From: Piper betle
Lineage: Eukaryota > Streptophyta > Magnoliopsida > Piperales > Piperaceae
Direction of reading: 5' to 3'
Length of the DNA stretch: 64,000 bases
Assembly: GCA_033002965.1 (NCBI GenBank)
Contig: JAURVB010013196.1
Span: 309,318-373,317 of the forward strand
The notes under the pieces are model-generated. The model searched no databases. It saw nothing but the letters and a program-made list of their open reading frames with translations, and was not told the DNA's origin. Positions 35,744 through 47,223 of this stretch are shown here, one piece after another; positions within the stretch are counted from its first letter, which is position 1, and every line of letters starts with the position of its first letter. The position numbers were made by a program, and so were the translations under genes.

Positions 35744-36202
35744 CCCCTTCGCCAAGACCTCCCCACCACAGACGCTCGCTGTCCGCTTGCCTCAACAGCA
35801 GGAGCCGAACACCAAACCCTCCACCTCCACTGCTCCCTACACCGTCCCAACCACTGTTCTGCACCAAAATTCTACCAAAAAAATTCGAAAAAATAAGAAG
35901 AAAAACGGGGAATTGGAGTCTAGCTAATAGAGGAGGTGATGCTGGGGAACTGGGTTAGGGAGTGGAGTTGGGAAGGGGAGAGAGTGAAGAGGAGGAAGAA
36001 GGAGAGGGACAAAGGGGCGAGCTTTTCTCTGAATCGGATATGAATTGGGGATTTGGCGTCCGATCTGCCGATGCTCGTCCGATCTGCCGATGCTCGAACG
36101 GGTTTCTTCCCTTTTGTTTTTCAAATTTCATCTCGCCCACGCTATTCGTTCCACGCCGCTAAGTACCCGTTTATATATGTATATATATATATATATATAT
36201 AT
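35744..36202 (-). promoter_or_regulatory. 5' flank of the WD40-like gene
   Basis: CT-rich on the sense strand near the gene. A 19-bp unit GTCCGATCTGCCGATGCTC occurs twice in tandem (about 36058-36095). The region ends in a (TA)n tract (36178-36202) that abuts element C. There is no clear TATA box. Confidence 0.4.
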
Positions 36203-37296
36203 AAACACACACATATGAATGCTAACCTAGCAGGCGCAGAAAAATTTCTTATAAGTGCTCGTGATTAAGATCGTTAAGGATAGCCAAGATCTGTAAATCT
36301 TAAAAAACTCTTCTCCTCCTCCTCTCCCACCCCCTCTTCCCCGGCCGTCGCCGCCTTACCACCGTGTCGTGCTCCCTCGCGAACCTGCTTGTCAAGTCCC
36401 CTCAAGACCCTGCCCACACTGTCGTGCCCCTGGCAACCTTCCCATGCCCTCTCGCAACCGGGCAGCCTCCTTGCCCTCTCTCGCTCCCTCAGGACCCTGT
36501 GCGAGCCGCCCCACCCCTCGCGACCCAACCCGGATCGCCATGCCCATGTCAACGCCCACGCACGCCCACACCTGCATCGAGCATGGATGCGGCAGAGGGC
36601 AGAGATCATTGACAATGCAGACGGAGGAGTGAGGGTGTGAGCCTGGCTAAGGGCATGGGCATCAGTAGGGGAGCACGATGGCCGGCACGGCGAGGGCAAT
36701 GGTGGAAGGAAGAGGGAAATTTTTTTAAGAAAGCATACCCAAATCGGGGTGGGGCGACCGTCTGATTATAAGGATGACTTAGATCTATTCTTATTTTTTT
36801 TAAAAAAACCTTCTACCCTCTGGCAGTGCCATCGTCGCCACTCCTCACTAGTCAACCTCCATTGTCGCCTCTGCCTCGTACTAGTAGCTAGTTGCCCTCC
36901 CTCGCCATGCTGATACTAGCGACCCACTCCCCATGCCGCGTCATCCTCTCCCTTGTCCCCCCTGTCGCTGCCTTTACCACCTTCGTAGCCGCCCTCGCCT
37001 TGGACAACTCCATAGTCGAGCTCGGCGGTGCCTCCCTCTCCCTCCTCCACTCCTCGCCCCTACCCTCCTCCTCCCTCCCCCTCCTCAACTCCACAGTTGG
37101 GTTGGGCGGCACAGACACAAATGGGCTAAGGTGCGCCCGACTGGGAGAAGAGTAGCGGCGGCAATAGCACAAGAGAGGATAAGGTTTTTTTTAATAATAA
37201 GAATAGATTTGGGTCGTTCTTGTAATCGGATGACCAATTCAAGCTTGGGGCAAGAAATTTTTTTTGCATACGCTCACAATTTCTTTACCCATATAT
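36203..37296. mobile_element. Element C: composite GC-cored element related to B
   Basis: Two C-rich cores (about 36305-36700 and 36815-37170) are separated and bounded by three decayed copies of element B's dyad box: 36269-36292, 36755-36786 and, inverted, 37205-37235. The last two flank the right core as inverted repeats and are followed by ATCTATTCTTATT on both inner sides, so the right half looks like one element. The left half may be a second one inserted beside it. The outer end TTTACCCATATATA (37283-37296) matches element B's right end. (TA)n lies at the left. Open frames inside are low-complexity. Confidence 0.65.
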
Positions 37297-38035
37297 AAAA
37301 GTTGTCTTAACTTTCGAGAGTATTTAGCACACAAGTAATTTATGAATGTAAAAAAATTAATTTTTATCCAATTTTACTTTGAAAATGAGTGGTAATTATT
37401 AAAAGTAAAGTACATAAAATATGAAAGGTATTTAAACGTTTCACTAATTTTAATTTCGTTAAATATTTTATTTTTATATTTTAAAAACTAAAAAATATAA
37501 TATAATTTATTAACGTATTTATCGTCATGGCATGCATCTCGTAATAACAAAGCTCAAAATATAATAATATATTCATTTTATGTATAGTAATTATTAACGA
37601 ACTTTAAAGAGACAATTTTTTAATAATTTTACTCATTTATAAGTGTGTGAGATGGACTTGTTTACGAATTCGATTGTAAATATACTCTATTACAACTAAA
37701 AATTGAAATTTTTGTAAATTATTTTATTTGAAATTTTATTTGTTAAATTTGTTGAAAATATATATATTTCTTCTTTTAAAATTGAATGACCATTTCCTTG
37801 GAACAAAGTCAAACCCAAACTCAAATATACAATATTATCATAAAAATAATTTTTATTGAAAAATACCTTTTATTTCTATTTGACATATAGAGACATTCAG
37901 TAACTGGGCGGACAGCTTGTATTTTCAAAGTGTTAGCTGACGGCGTTACTTCACCGTTTATCTCGGCTGTAAAATACTAAAATTGTCGTTGTATACGACT
38001 TGAAAATACATGTTTGCCCCTACTCGTAATCCTAT
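37297..38035. other. AT-rich intergenic DNA
   Basis: No feature was recognised. Confidence 0.4.
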
Positions 38036-38049
38036 TTACATTTTCATCC

Positions 38050-38489
38050 CCAAAGGTGATCTCCACCCACCGATCGCCGCCGCCCCTCGGCGGCCTCTCG
38101 GCCGAGCTCCGCCGCGATTTCCTCCCAGCTCAGCAGAATAGCGGCGGATCAGTCTTAGACCCGCTCCTCCGCCACAGCGTCCAGCACCTCGGTCATCCCC
38201 ACGACACGGCGGCGGGCGCCGCCTCCTCTCCCGTCCGTCGCGCCGGACGGCGTACACGGTCTCCTGGCTCTGGATGATCCGCTCGAGGCGGCGCGCCTTG
38301 GCGTCGACGCCGGAGATCTTGCGGAGGAGCGCCCTGGCTCGCCTCGCCCGATACGCCGCCTGGATCTTGGAAGCGGCGGCGTATCAGGGGCATTGGGGAG
38401 GAGGAGGATTGGCCGTTTTGGGAGACGACGAGGTTGAGGGTGTCGGAGTAGGCGGTGGAGAAGGGTGAAACTGTTGCCACCGTTTCCAC
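38050..38489 (-). pseudogene. IQ/BAG-domain co-chaperone remnant
   Basis: Starts METVATVSPFSTAYSDTLNL. After a frame change it encodes SKIQAAYRARRARALLRK, an IQ calmodulin-binding motif, followed by DAKARRLERIIQSQETVYAV, the first helix of a plant BAG domain. A second frame change leads to RRVVGMTEVLDAVAEERV and a stop, matching the end of a BAG domain. The middle helix is missing. BAG proteins bridge HSP70 and, in plants, calmodulin. At least two frame changes and an internal gap make this a GC-rich remnant and not a working gene. Confidence 0.68.
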
Positions 38490-39851
38490 GCTTGGGTCTG
38501 GATACGTCGTCTTCCTTCGTCTTGGTCCCTCTTTTTAATCATTTATAATAATATATATCTTGTGTTACTTTTCTAAAAATAGGGTTTAATTAAACTCGAA
38601 TTGATTTAACTTGATTTAATCAAATTTAATTTTGCTCAAATCAGTCAGCAGCATAGATTCGAAGTTGACTGATTTTGATTTTGATTTTGAGTTTAGATTT
38701 AACTTTGTATCAATTTTAGAAAACCAATTCGTATAGTTAAATTCAACTTAATTAGTAAAATTCAATTTTGAGTTATTACGAGTGAGTAATGGCGAAGAGA
38801 TAAAAACTCAAAAAAGCAACAATCAAACGTTGAAAAATATGACGGTGCATGCAACAGCTATAGAGAAACAGATCAGCTGCCGGGCGACCGGATATGGATT
38901 CAGATTTACCTTGATCACGGAATTCAGAAGTTGACAGTTCCTTATAATTCTTCTCATGAATTCCTTGGGCATTGGTCACCGCTGTTTCTAATCTATCTCC
39001 GTGTAATCACGGCAAAGCAAAAAATAAAGTTCAGAGGGCATAAATATCGGATAACATTCGTAGGTACTATCATTTCTGGTGGATATTTACTTATAAAATT
39101 AATAGATTATTAAAGCACGCGAAAACGAACATGGATCTGTAACTGTAACAAACAGAGTATGACGTTTTCATTGGCTTGAAATCATAGAAAACTATGCTAA
39201 ATTCTACTACATCATGGCAGCACAGACACAAAATTACCTTTGGACTATTAGGGAGTAGTAAATATACATTCACCGCTATCCTAAATTTGGAACGACCCAA
39301 GATAACCAAATTAAGAAATCCTCGTGAAAACTGTAAATTAAGAGTAGCACAGCAGTTCTAGTGTCTCGAAACTTCACAAATTCATGAGCATGAGTGTCGA
39401 ATGTCGCAACTAAGACTCTGACAAATTCAACTCACAAGCACACCTAGAAAGATTGCCTTCCTAATAATGTTTTGAGGAGGAATTAACGAAGAGGGAAAGG
39501 AGGCGCGTAGATGCCTGCTGCCATTGTTGTTGAATCATGAGGACCAAGTGGAATGCTACTTGGAAGCTAGATAAAGTTGTCATTTCACCGGCGAGCATCG
39601 ACCACAACCGATCAAGATACAAAATGATGAAGCTGGCTTCGAGCCCAAGTAAGATGGAGGAGTGTATGCCGAAGTGAAATTTAATTAGATATCCCTCAGT
39701 TGTGTGCGCTCTTTCTACACTTCAATATATTTTCAGGTGTGGCTATAAATATCAATTTCACAGCGTGCTTTTGTAATAGGAACGCCCTTTATATCTTGTT
39801 AGTTAATTAGGTGTAAAGCTTTGTATCATTTTTAACAGTTGGGTTGAACTA
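38490..39851. other. Intergenic DNA
   Basis: No gene was recognised. 38580-38760 is a run of TTGATTT/AAATTCAA words. The plus-strand frame at 38931-39113 has no known motif. Confidence 0.35.
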
Positions 39852-39856
39852 ATCAG

Positions 39857-40600
39857 TGTTGGGTCTAAAGGGTTTCTAAGCGGGACTTGCAATAAGTGTT
39901 GTTGGCTTCTCTTAATCCAAAACTAACTTAAGGAATAAGGCTTTCTTATTAGCTCTATATACAAGTCACCGGTCACTCTATATATGATGTGGGATAAACC
40001 TAACAATTCTCCCCTCACACATCATGTCACCCAAATCATCTTTCATTCACCACATGCAAGAGCTCACATGTTATAGTGAAGTTCTAGAAACTCCAATTCG
40101 GGCTAGCCTATCTGAGTCTAAAGGGTTTCTAAGCAGGACTTGCAATAAGTGTTGTTGGCTTCTCTTAATCCAAAATTAACTTAAGGAATAAGGCTTTCTA
40201 TTAGCCTATATACAGGTCACCGGTCACATCTTATATGATGTGGGATAAACCCAACAATTCTCCCCTCACACATCATGTCACCCAAATCATCTTTCATTCA
40301 CCACATGCAAGGCTCACATGTTATAGTGAAGTTCTAGAAACTCACTCGAGCTAGCCCATCTGAATCATCTCCTCACTACATAGTGAAGTTCAGAGACTCT
40401 CATTCGGGCTGGCCCGAGGCAACACTAAGCCAACCAGGCTCTGATACCACTGTTGGATCCAATGGGCTTCAAACGGGACTTGCAATAAGTGTTATAGGCC
40501 TCTCTTAATCCAAAAGCTAGCTTAAGGAATAAAGCTTTCTTATTAGCGTATATACAAGTCACTCAGTCACCTCTATACATGATGTGGGATAAACCCAATA
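39857..40600 (-). mobile_element. Tandem TRIM array (three LTRs, two internal regions)
   Basis: Read on the minus strand: LTR-a 40451-40600; internal region 40256-40450 with initiator-Met primer site (GTGGTATCAGAGCC, 40437-40450) and a GAGGGGAGAA polypurine tract; LTR-b about 40117-40255; a shorter internal region 40006-40116 lacking the primer site; LTR-c 39857-40005. LTRs are about 150 bp, start TGTTGGGTTTATCCC (LTR-a has TATTGGG) and end near CCAACA. There is no coding capacity, and the size fits terminal-repeat retrotransposons in miniature. LTR-b and its internal region have lost the LTR terminus and primer site, suggesting unequal recombination. Such elements depend on proteins of an autonomous partner. 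Confidence 0.86.
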
Positions 40601-40603
40601 ATT

Positions 40604-40897
40604 TCGTCGTAGAAGATAATAAAGGAAGAATATTACTAATTAAGAACTTGGCGAAGTTACCATTGACAATTGCAAGGCAATCTCAACAAAACATTCACCT
40701 TTCTTCAATCCACATAATTTTCTTTCTCCCTTTGCAGCAACAGTTTTTCTCCAAAACCCAAAAACCAAAAAACCAAAGAAGAAAAGCGTTGTACGTTACT
40801 TTTATTCCTTTCAACTAACCAAATCTGAAAAATCTTGGTTTTTGCCCAAAACAAGGTTGTAAGTTCATGTATTTTATGGAGGAGGGACAACCCAACA
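40604..40897 (-). repeat. Copia-2 3' LTR, truncated
   Basis: Matches the outer part of 45005-45519 (shared GTAGAAGATAATAAAGGAAG-type end and ACAACCCAACA start). It lacks the part equivalent to about 45005-45250. The polypurine tract (complement of CCTCCCCTTCCC) lies at 40899-40911. Confidence 0.9.
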
Positions 40898-40928
40898 AAC
40901 CTCCCCTTCCCGACTCCATGAAATACCT

Positions 40929-43762
40929 CTAGCTAGCATGGGAAGTTCCATCCATGCCTATTCCATTCCTGCAATAAACATGTTTCTCCTTTAACACAAC
41001 TTTAGTCATCAAGTCTGAAACATTCTTTTCATTATGAATTTTTCTGAGCTCAAGAGATTTACTTTCTAACACATCTCTTATCCAGTGATATCTCACATCA
41101 ATGTGTTTGCTCCTTGAATGAAAACTTGAATTCTTACTCAGGTGAATTGCACTCTGGCTATCATAGTGTACAATATATCTCTCCTGTTCAATGCCAATTT
41201 CATTCAAAAATTTCTTAGTCCATTGCATCTCCTTGCAAGCCTCTGTAGCAGCAATTAATTCTGTTTCAGTTGTGGATAATGCAACACACTTTTGCAACCT
41301 ACACTGCCAAGACACAGCCCCATTAGCAAAATTAACAATAAACCCAGATGTTGACCTTCTTGTTTTCAAGTCACCTGCCATGTCTGCATCGGTGTAGCCA
41401 ACCAATAAAGGTTTATCACTTCCAAAACACAAACACATTTTGGACGTACCTCTCAAGTACTATGCCAATGTTCTTTGCTCAGATTTGCTAAATGTCTGTT
41501 AACCATTCCAACTGCATATGCTATATCAGGTCTTGTACAAACCATAGCATATATCAAACTACCAACTACAGAAGCATAAGGAACCTTTCTCATTTCCTTC
41601 ATTTCTGTTTCACTTAAGTCACTTTTCTTCAACTTGAAGTGACCCCCAAGTAGAATTCCAACCGGCTTTGCATCTTTCATGTTGAATTTTTCAAGTACCT
41701 TTTCTATGTACTTTTGCTGTGACACCCAAAGCTTTCTAGCTCCCCTGTCACGCCAAATGGATATTCCCAAGATTTGCTTTGCTAGTCTCAAATCCTTCAT
41801 TGCAAAGGATTTGTTCAAGTTCTTCTTTAAACTTGCAATCTTGACTCCATCATGTCCTACAATCAACATGTCATCTACATAAAGCAACAGAATAATAAAG
41901 TCACCATCATTAAACCTCTTGATAAACACACAGTGATCAGAAACAGATTTCTTGTACCCATTCTTTTCCATAAAAGAATCAAACTTTTTATACCACTGTC
42001 TAGGAGCTTGCTTCAAACCATACAAACTCTTTTTCAGTCTGCACACCATTTGTTCCTTTCCTCTGACTTTAAAACCCTCTGGTTACTCCATGTATATGGT
42101 CTCCTCAAGATCACCATGAAGAAAGGTTGTCTTCACATCTAACTGTTCAACTTCCAAGTCCAAACTTGTAGCCAAAGCCAGAACAATTCTAATAGAAGAC
42201 ATTTTAACAACAGGAGAAAAAATTCATCGAAATCAATACCTTTCTTCTGTCCGAAGCCCTTCACCACCAACCTTTCCTGGTACCTTAGTTGTGTGTTTTT
42301 TCTTTATATTTGATCCTGTAGACCCATTTATTCCTCAATACTCTTTTCCCTTGAGGAAGATCCACCAACTCATAGGTGTGATTATCATGCAAAGATTTCA
42401 TATCATCTTGCATTGCCTTCAACCACTTTTCCTTTTCTACATGAGCTTTGACCTCACTGAAATTTTCTGGTTCTCCACATTCAGTAATTGTCACATATTC
42501 TGATGATGGATATTTTGTTGATGGAACTGGTTCACGAGATGATCTCCTCACATTAGTTGGCTGTCGTTGATCAAAATCTCAATGTTCCTGTCCAATATCA
42601 TTAACAAACTTATTAGAAATATCATCAAACACCACATCCTCACCCTCATCATCACTCGGTGGGGAAATAATTGTGTCATCATGAGCCGCCTCTTCACTTC
42701 TAGTTGAGGTTGAAGGATCTTTTATCTTTTCCAAGCTTTCCTGAGATTTAGTTTGAGGAACTTCTTCCTTGCCAAAGTCCTCAACTGTTTGATCCTCCAT
42801 GAAAACTACATCTCTGCTTTGAATCAATTTTCTATTCTTAGAATCCCAAAGTTTGTATCCAAACTTATCATCACCATATCCCAGAAAAATACATTCCACG
42901 GCTCTAGAGTCAAGCTTAGCCCTTTGCTCCTTGGGCACATGTGCAAAGACTTTACAACCAAAGATTCTCAAATGAGAATAACTGACCTTTTGTCACTCCA
43001 AACCCTTTCTGGTATGTTACTGTCCAGAGTATGTGTGGGAGATCTATTGATTAAATAACAAGTTGTGCGCATGGCTTCACCCAGAAGCTTTTAGGCAACT
43101 TAGCTGAAGACAATATACTCCTAACCCTCTCAGATATGGTCCTGTTCATTCTTTCAGCCACTCCATTATGTTGAGTATAAAACCGTCTTCTCATGCCTCA
43201 TCCCATGCTTGCTACAATATTCATCAAACTCAACAGAACAATATTCACCACCATTATCACTTCTAAGACATTTCAAGAGTTTACCGGTTTCCCTTTCAAC
43301 CAATACATGAAAATTTTTAAAGATGCCAAAAACATCACTTTTATTTTTCATGCCAGAAACCCACACCTTCCTAGAAATATCATCAATAAAAGTGACAAAA
43401 TAAATAGAACTGCCAAGAGATTTTACCTCCATAAGCCCACACACATCAGAGTGTATTAACTCAAGAACTTCTGATTTCCTTGTACTTGTGCTTGCAAAGG
43501 ATGTCCTACGTTGTTTTCCGACCAAACAATGGTTACAAGGACTAATTGTGATGTCCTTGACCTTAGGAAGGAGATTTAACTTCTTCAAAGTCTTTAGTCC
43601 CTTCTCACTCATGTATCTCAATCGATGGTGCCACAAATTAACACTGGAATCAAATGAGGAGATATTAACCTCCACTTGAACTAGACTCGTTTCAGTTTTG
43701 TACAAACTGCAACACTTCTTCCCTTTAGCAACAACAAGAGAACATTTCACAAGTTTCCACAC
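40929..43762 (-). pseudogene. Copia-2 integrase, reverse transcriptase and RNase H
   Basis: Integrase at 43762-43166 begins near WHHRLRYMSEKGL and includes CGLMEVKS, VTFIDDISRKVWV and RSDNGGEY. 42971-42579 continues with IFGCKVFAHVP and FLGYGDDKFGYKLW. Reverse transcriptase follows from 42551 (HTYELVDLPQGKRVLRNKW), with YGLKQAPRQWYKKF and YVDDMLIVG near 41870 in the frame 42049-41453. RNase H (41456-40929) has DADMAGD, ALSTTETELIAATEA and DSQSAIHLSKNSSF. The domain order is copia. The breaks between frames show it is not functional. Confidence 0.9.
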
Positions 43763-44892
43763 ACCTTATGCAAATTGTAAACCAAATCCTTCATTATCAA
43801 ACACTCCGGTTGACAACAAACTCATCCTCAAATCTGGAATATGTCTGACATTTTAAAGCACCAATCTGTAACCCGTGTTTGTTACTATATGCAAATCTCC
43901 AAGTCCCACAATTTTGGAAGTATCTCTATTTCCCATCTTCACTATACCCAAATCTGAAGATTCATAGGTAGCAAAGAAATTTCTACTTGGAGTTGCATGA
44001 AATGATGCTCCCGAGTCAACTACCCAACTAGCATCACAATCAGCCGTCAAACAATCATTCTCACAATCCGAAAGAATCACCATGTCATCATGCACAACAT
44101 TAGTGTTCGTTTCTCCTTGATCCTTGTTATCCTTATTTTTCAAGTCTTTCTTGAGCTTCCAACAATCCTTCTTCATATGACTTGTCTTGTCACAATAATA
44201 ACACTTCAAGTGCTTCCTGGATTTAGACCTTCCTCGACTCTTGTCCCTTTTGTCTGTTCTCTATTTCTCAATCTTCCTCTTACCTCTTTTGACACTAATG
44301 CATGAGACCCTGAAGTTGGTAGAGATTTTCTTGTCACCTCCTCATTCAGTAAACTGCTTGTTACCATGTCCATGGTGAGTTTTCCATCCGGAGCAGTATT
44401 GCTCAAAGATATCACCAATATTTCCCAACTCTCTGGCAAAATATTGAGGAACAGGATAGTTTGTCATTCCTCATCTAGAGTCATCTTCATCCTGGCAAGT
44501 TGAGTAATAATACTTGTCATCTCATTGAGATGCTCACTTATGTCAGTTCCATCCTTATACCTCAAATTCACTAATTTCCTTATCAAAAGGGTTTTATTGC
44601 CAGCAGTATTCATCTCATAAACTTCTTAGAGTTTATCCCATATTGCTTTTGAGGATGTCAATTCAGAAACATGATGATACACAACTTCATCTACCCATTG
44701 TCTTAAACAGGCCATAGCCTTCCTATCTAACTTATTCCCGTCTTTTTCAGTCACCTCTGCCAGTTTTTGACCGGTGATAGGTTTATATAAATCCTTGGAA
44801 TATAAATGATCAATCATTTTTCCTTTCCAATAATACCAGTTATTAGGCCCCTTAAGAGATATCATCTTAACATACTTCTCATCAACCATCTT
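43763..44892 (-). pseudogene. Copia-2 gag, zinc knuckle and protease
   Basis: Gag starts MVDEKYVKMISLKGPNNWYY (44889), with LYSKDLYKPITG and RQWVDEVVYHHVSELTSS, then after breaks LPESWEILVISLSNT (about 44437). The CCHC knuckle CYYCDKTSHMKKDC (about 44203-44162) is followed by a Lys/Asp-rich linker and the protease motif WVVDSGASFHATP (about 44025). Several frame changes separate the pieces. Confidence 0.88.
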
Positions 44893-45004
44893 CTTGAATT
44901 ATAAATCACAGACACACCAACTAAGCTCTTAGAAATTTGTCCAACACCTGGTGGGCATCAAATATCAACAACCAAAACTTGCAAACCTCTTGGCTCTAAT
45001 ACTA

Positions 45005-45519
45005 TGTTGGGATTAACCAAACAAACCAAATACAAATCCCCTATTTTAACACATAAGGATGAAAAGTACTAAGTAAATAGAGAGAGAAGACAAGATAATT
45101 TTGCGTGGAAAATCCCAAATTTGGAGAAAAAATCACGAGGCAAACGGCTAGATCAAATTTACTATATCATAATTTTGATACAGAATAGATCCATAGGAGA
45201 ACAAACTCCTCAATACCAATTTACTGTACTTTTTACAAAATTGGTATAAAGTCCTAGAAGATAATAAAGGAAGAATATTACAGATTAAGAACTTGACGAA
45301 GTGACCATTGACGATTGCAAGACAATCTCAACAAAACATTCACCTTTCTTCAATCCACATAATTTTCTTTTTCCCTTTGCAGCAGCAGTTTTTTCAAAAC
45401 CAAAAAACCAAAGAAAAAAGCGTTGTACGTTAATTTTATTCCTTTCAACTAACCATCTTAATTTTTACCCAAAATAGGGTTACAAATTTATATATTTAGA
45501 GAAGAGGCACAACCCAACA
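45005..45519 (-). repeat. Copia-2 5' LTR
   Basis: 515 bp. On the minus strand it runs from TGTTGGGTTGTGCC to GGTTAATCCCAACA and is followed by TAGTATTAGAGCC (44992-45004), a slightly decayed initiator-Met primer site. It matches the solo LTR at 15113-15648. Confidence 0.92.
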
Positions 45520-45524
45520 ATCAG

Positions 45525-46475
45525 TTCTCAGTTTATGTGGCTGACAAATATGTGTTCGGTGTTTTTTCTTCTTAACCATTCATTTGATTAGCTTTTGAAA
45601 TGAAAGTGTTCTGAATGAAACATATAACAGTCCCAGAAAATTGAAGAGCCAAGAAAAGCAGTAAACGTCAAATACAAGATTTATGAACAGATCCAAGACA
45701 TGAAAAATTGAAGAATCAAAAATCTTGTTGCCGGCAAAAAGAAGTGGCTCTAAACGCAGGAGCGGCTAGGTCGGAATAATGGTTAAAGGTTGACGGCGTC
45801 CTTTTGTCCAGCCCGGTTTTGAATATAGCTATATTCTATATTCTGATGCAATTTATCCTGATGATCCTAAAAGGTTCTTACAAGTTACAGACAACTTGCT
45901 TATAAATATGCGTCCCTTTAATCACTTTCTTTTCTCTACTTGTTCATAACTATGGGCATCGAAAAAACTAGCTTTGATTAATCCATGGCAGGAGTTGAAT
46001 TAGACAATTAATTTACGTTCAAAGTCCTTTATTAATTATAATAATTAGACGAAAGTAGATGCGCTCGTATACGTATGCATTAGCTGCAACATTACAGATG
46101 CGTTTCCTTTGATCAGAATTAGAAAATGCTAGATTCATCAAAATTAAGTACAACCAAAAAGGGAAAATTAGTTTGTGATCATCAACAGACCATACTATAT
46201 TATGCATCTCCTTTTTGTTCTTGGTGTCCTCAAATTTCAAATCTTTGATAATAAACATAATCATATATTAATTATTCTTACACTTATTCTAAGAATCTCT
46301 AAAGTGTGTAGAGATAGATATTAGATACAGCACTCTAACATATAATGGAGTTTCACAAATTTGGCTCACAAGGAGGTAGAGATAAAAAACATGGCAATTC
46401 ACTAAAACTTGATTGCCATGTAAAAACCTCAGAGCCAACAAGACGATGAGAAAAGTTTGACAAGCTAAATGTTAT
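45525..46475. other. Intergenic, 3' flank of the LURP-like gene
   Basis: AT-rich. A minus-strand frame at 46019-46264 has no recognisable motif. Nothing else was recognised. Confidence 0.35.
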
Positions 46476-47223
46476 TCATGGGGAGGAGCGGCGGGAACCG
46501 AACATCTGCTCGAGGAGGATGACGACGGCCATGCCGACGGCGGGGTCCAGCTCCGGCTGGACCACAAGCCGAAACACGTCCACCCCGAACGCCACCCCGG
46601 GGCCGGCCGCCTCCTTCCTCTTGATCTCCGCCACCGCCCGCCGCCTCTCGTCGTAGACCAAGCACGACCGCTGCGCGTATGACCCCTCCACCTCGTACGC
46701 CGGCCGTTGCTTCCTCGGACTGCCGCCGGCGCCGCCGCCGGCCGTCAAATACGCTAGCATCTTGGATTTGAGGAGGTTGACGTTTTTCTTGACGGAGAAT
46801 AATGGGTCCGCCGTCGTGTCTCCTGCGAACACCAGCCAGTGATCGCCCAAGCTCAATCTCTGCCAAATTCCACCCCACAAATCAATGTCTAATTATTGTA
46901 CGCATAACAAACGATACCCTTTGAAGGGCAGATTATATATATATATATATATATATATGTACGCAGATCTATACCTTGCGTCGGATGGTGAGGAGGGGCT
47001 TGCCGGCTGCGTCCATGAGGACGACCTCAGCGCGGTTGCCGGCGGCGTAATTGTCGACTCGGAACACAAGGTTCCCTTTGCAATCGAACACGGTGAAGCC
47101 GTTGCAGTTGAAGAGCAGCGACTTCCGCCACACTGTCAGCACCTCCGCCGGCCGACAGCCGGCGTCGAGTACTCCCGCCGACGCCAGCGCGTCGGAGGCG
47201 CCGTTGGGGTGCACCTTCGCCAT
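46476..47223 (-). CDS. LURP-one-related protein
   Basis: Two exons, 46975-47223 and 46476-46859, joined at AAG|GTATAG and a GGCAG acceptor, phase 0, giving 210 residues. Exon 1 has MAKVHPNG, then VWRKSLLFNCNGFTVFD and GNLVFRVDNYAAGN. Exon 2 opens RLSLGDHWLVFAGD and continues with PLFSVKKN and a C-terminal FRLVVQPELDPAVGMAVVIL. This is the Tubby-like LURP-one fold; some members act in defence against downy mildew, and most are uncharacterised. Both exons are GC-rich. The 115-bp intron contains a (TA)n microsatellite (about 46934-46958). The length and the start with a short N-terminal extension are normal. It appears intact. Confidence 0.9.

Larger units (their letters stand above)
40604..45519 (-). 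mobile_element. Copia-2: Ty1/copia retrotransposon with truncated 3' LTR
   Basis: In minus-strand order: full 5' LTR (45005-45519), initiator-Met-type primer site, gag, protease, integrase, reverse transcriptase, RNase H, polypurine tract, and only the first roughly 290 nt of the 3' LTR before the sequence changes into the TRIM array. The pentamer ATCAG occurs immediately right of the 5' LTR (45520-45524) and immediately left of the TRIM array (39852-39856), so the two elements together behave like one insertion. The coding region is interrupted by several frameshifts and stops. Confidence 0.92.

Noticed and set aside
36274..36699. 141-residue minus-strand frame
   Set aside because: Falls in the GC core of element C; low complexity, no family.
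40601..40605. ATTTC next to the TRIM LTR-a as the TRIM's own target duplication
   Set aside because: It does not match ATCAG at the other end of the array; the matching pentamer is beyond the copia-2 LTR instead.
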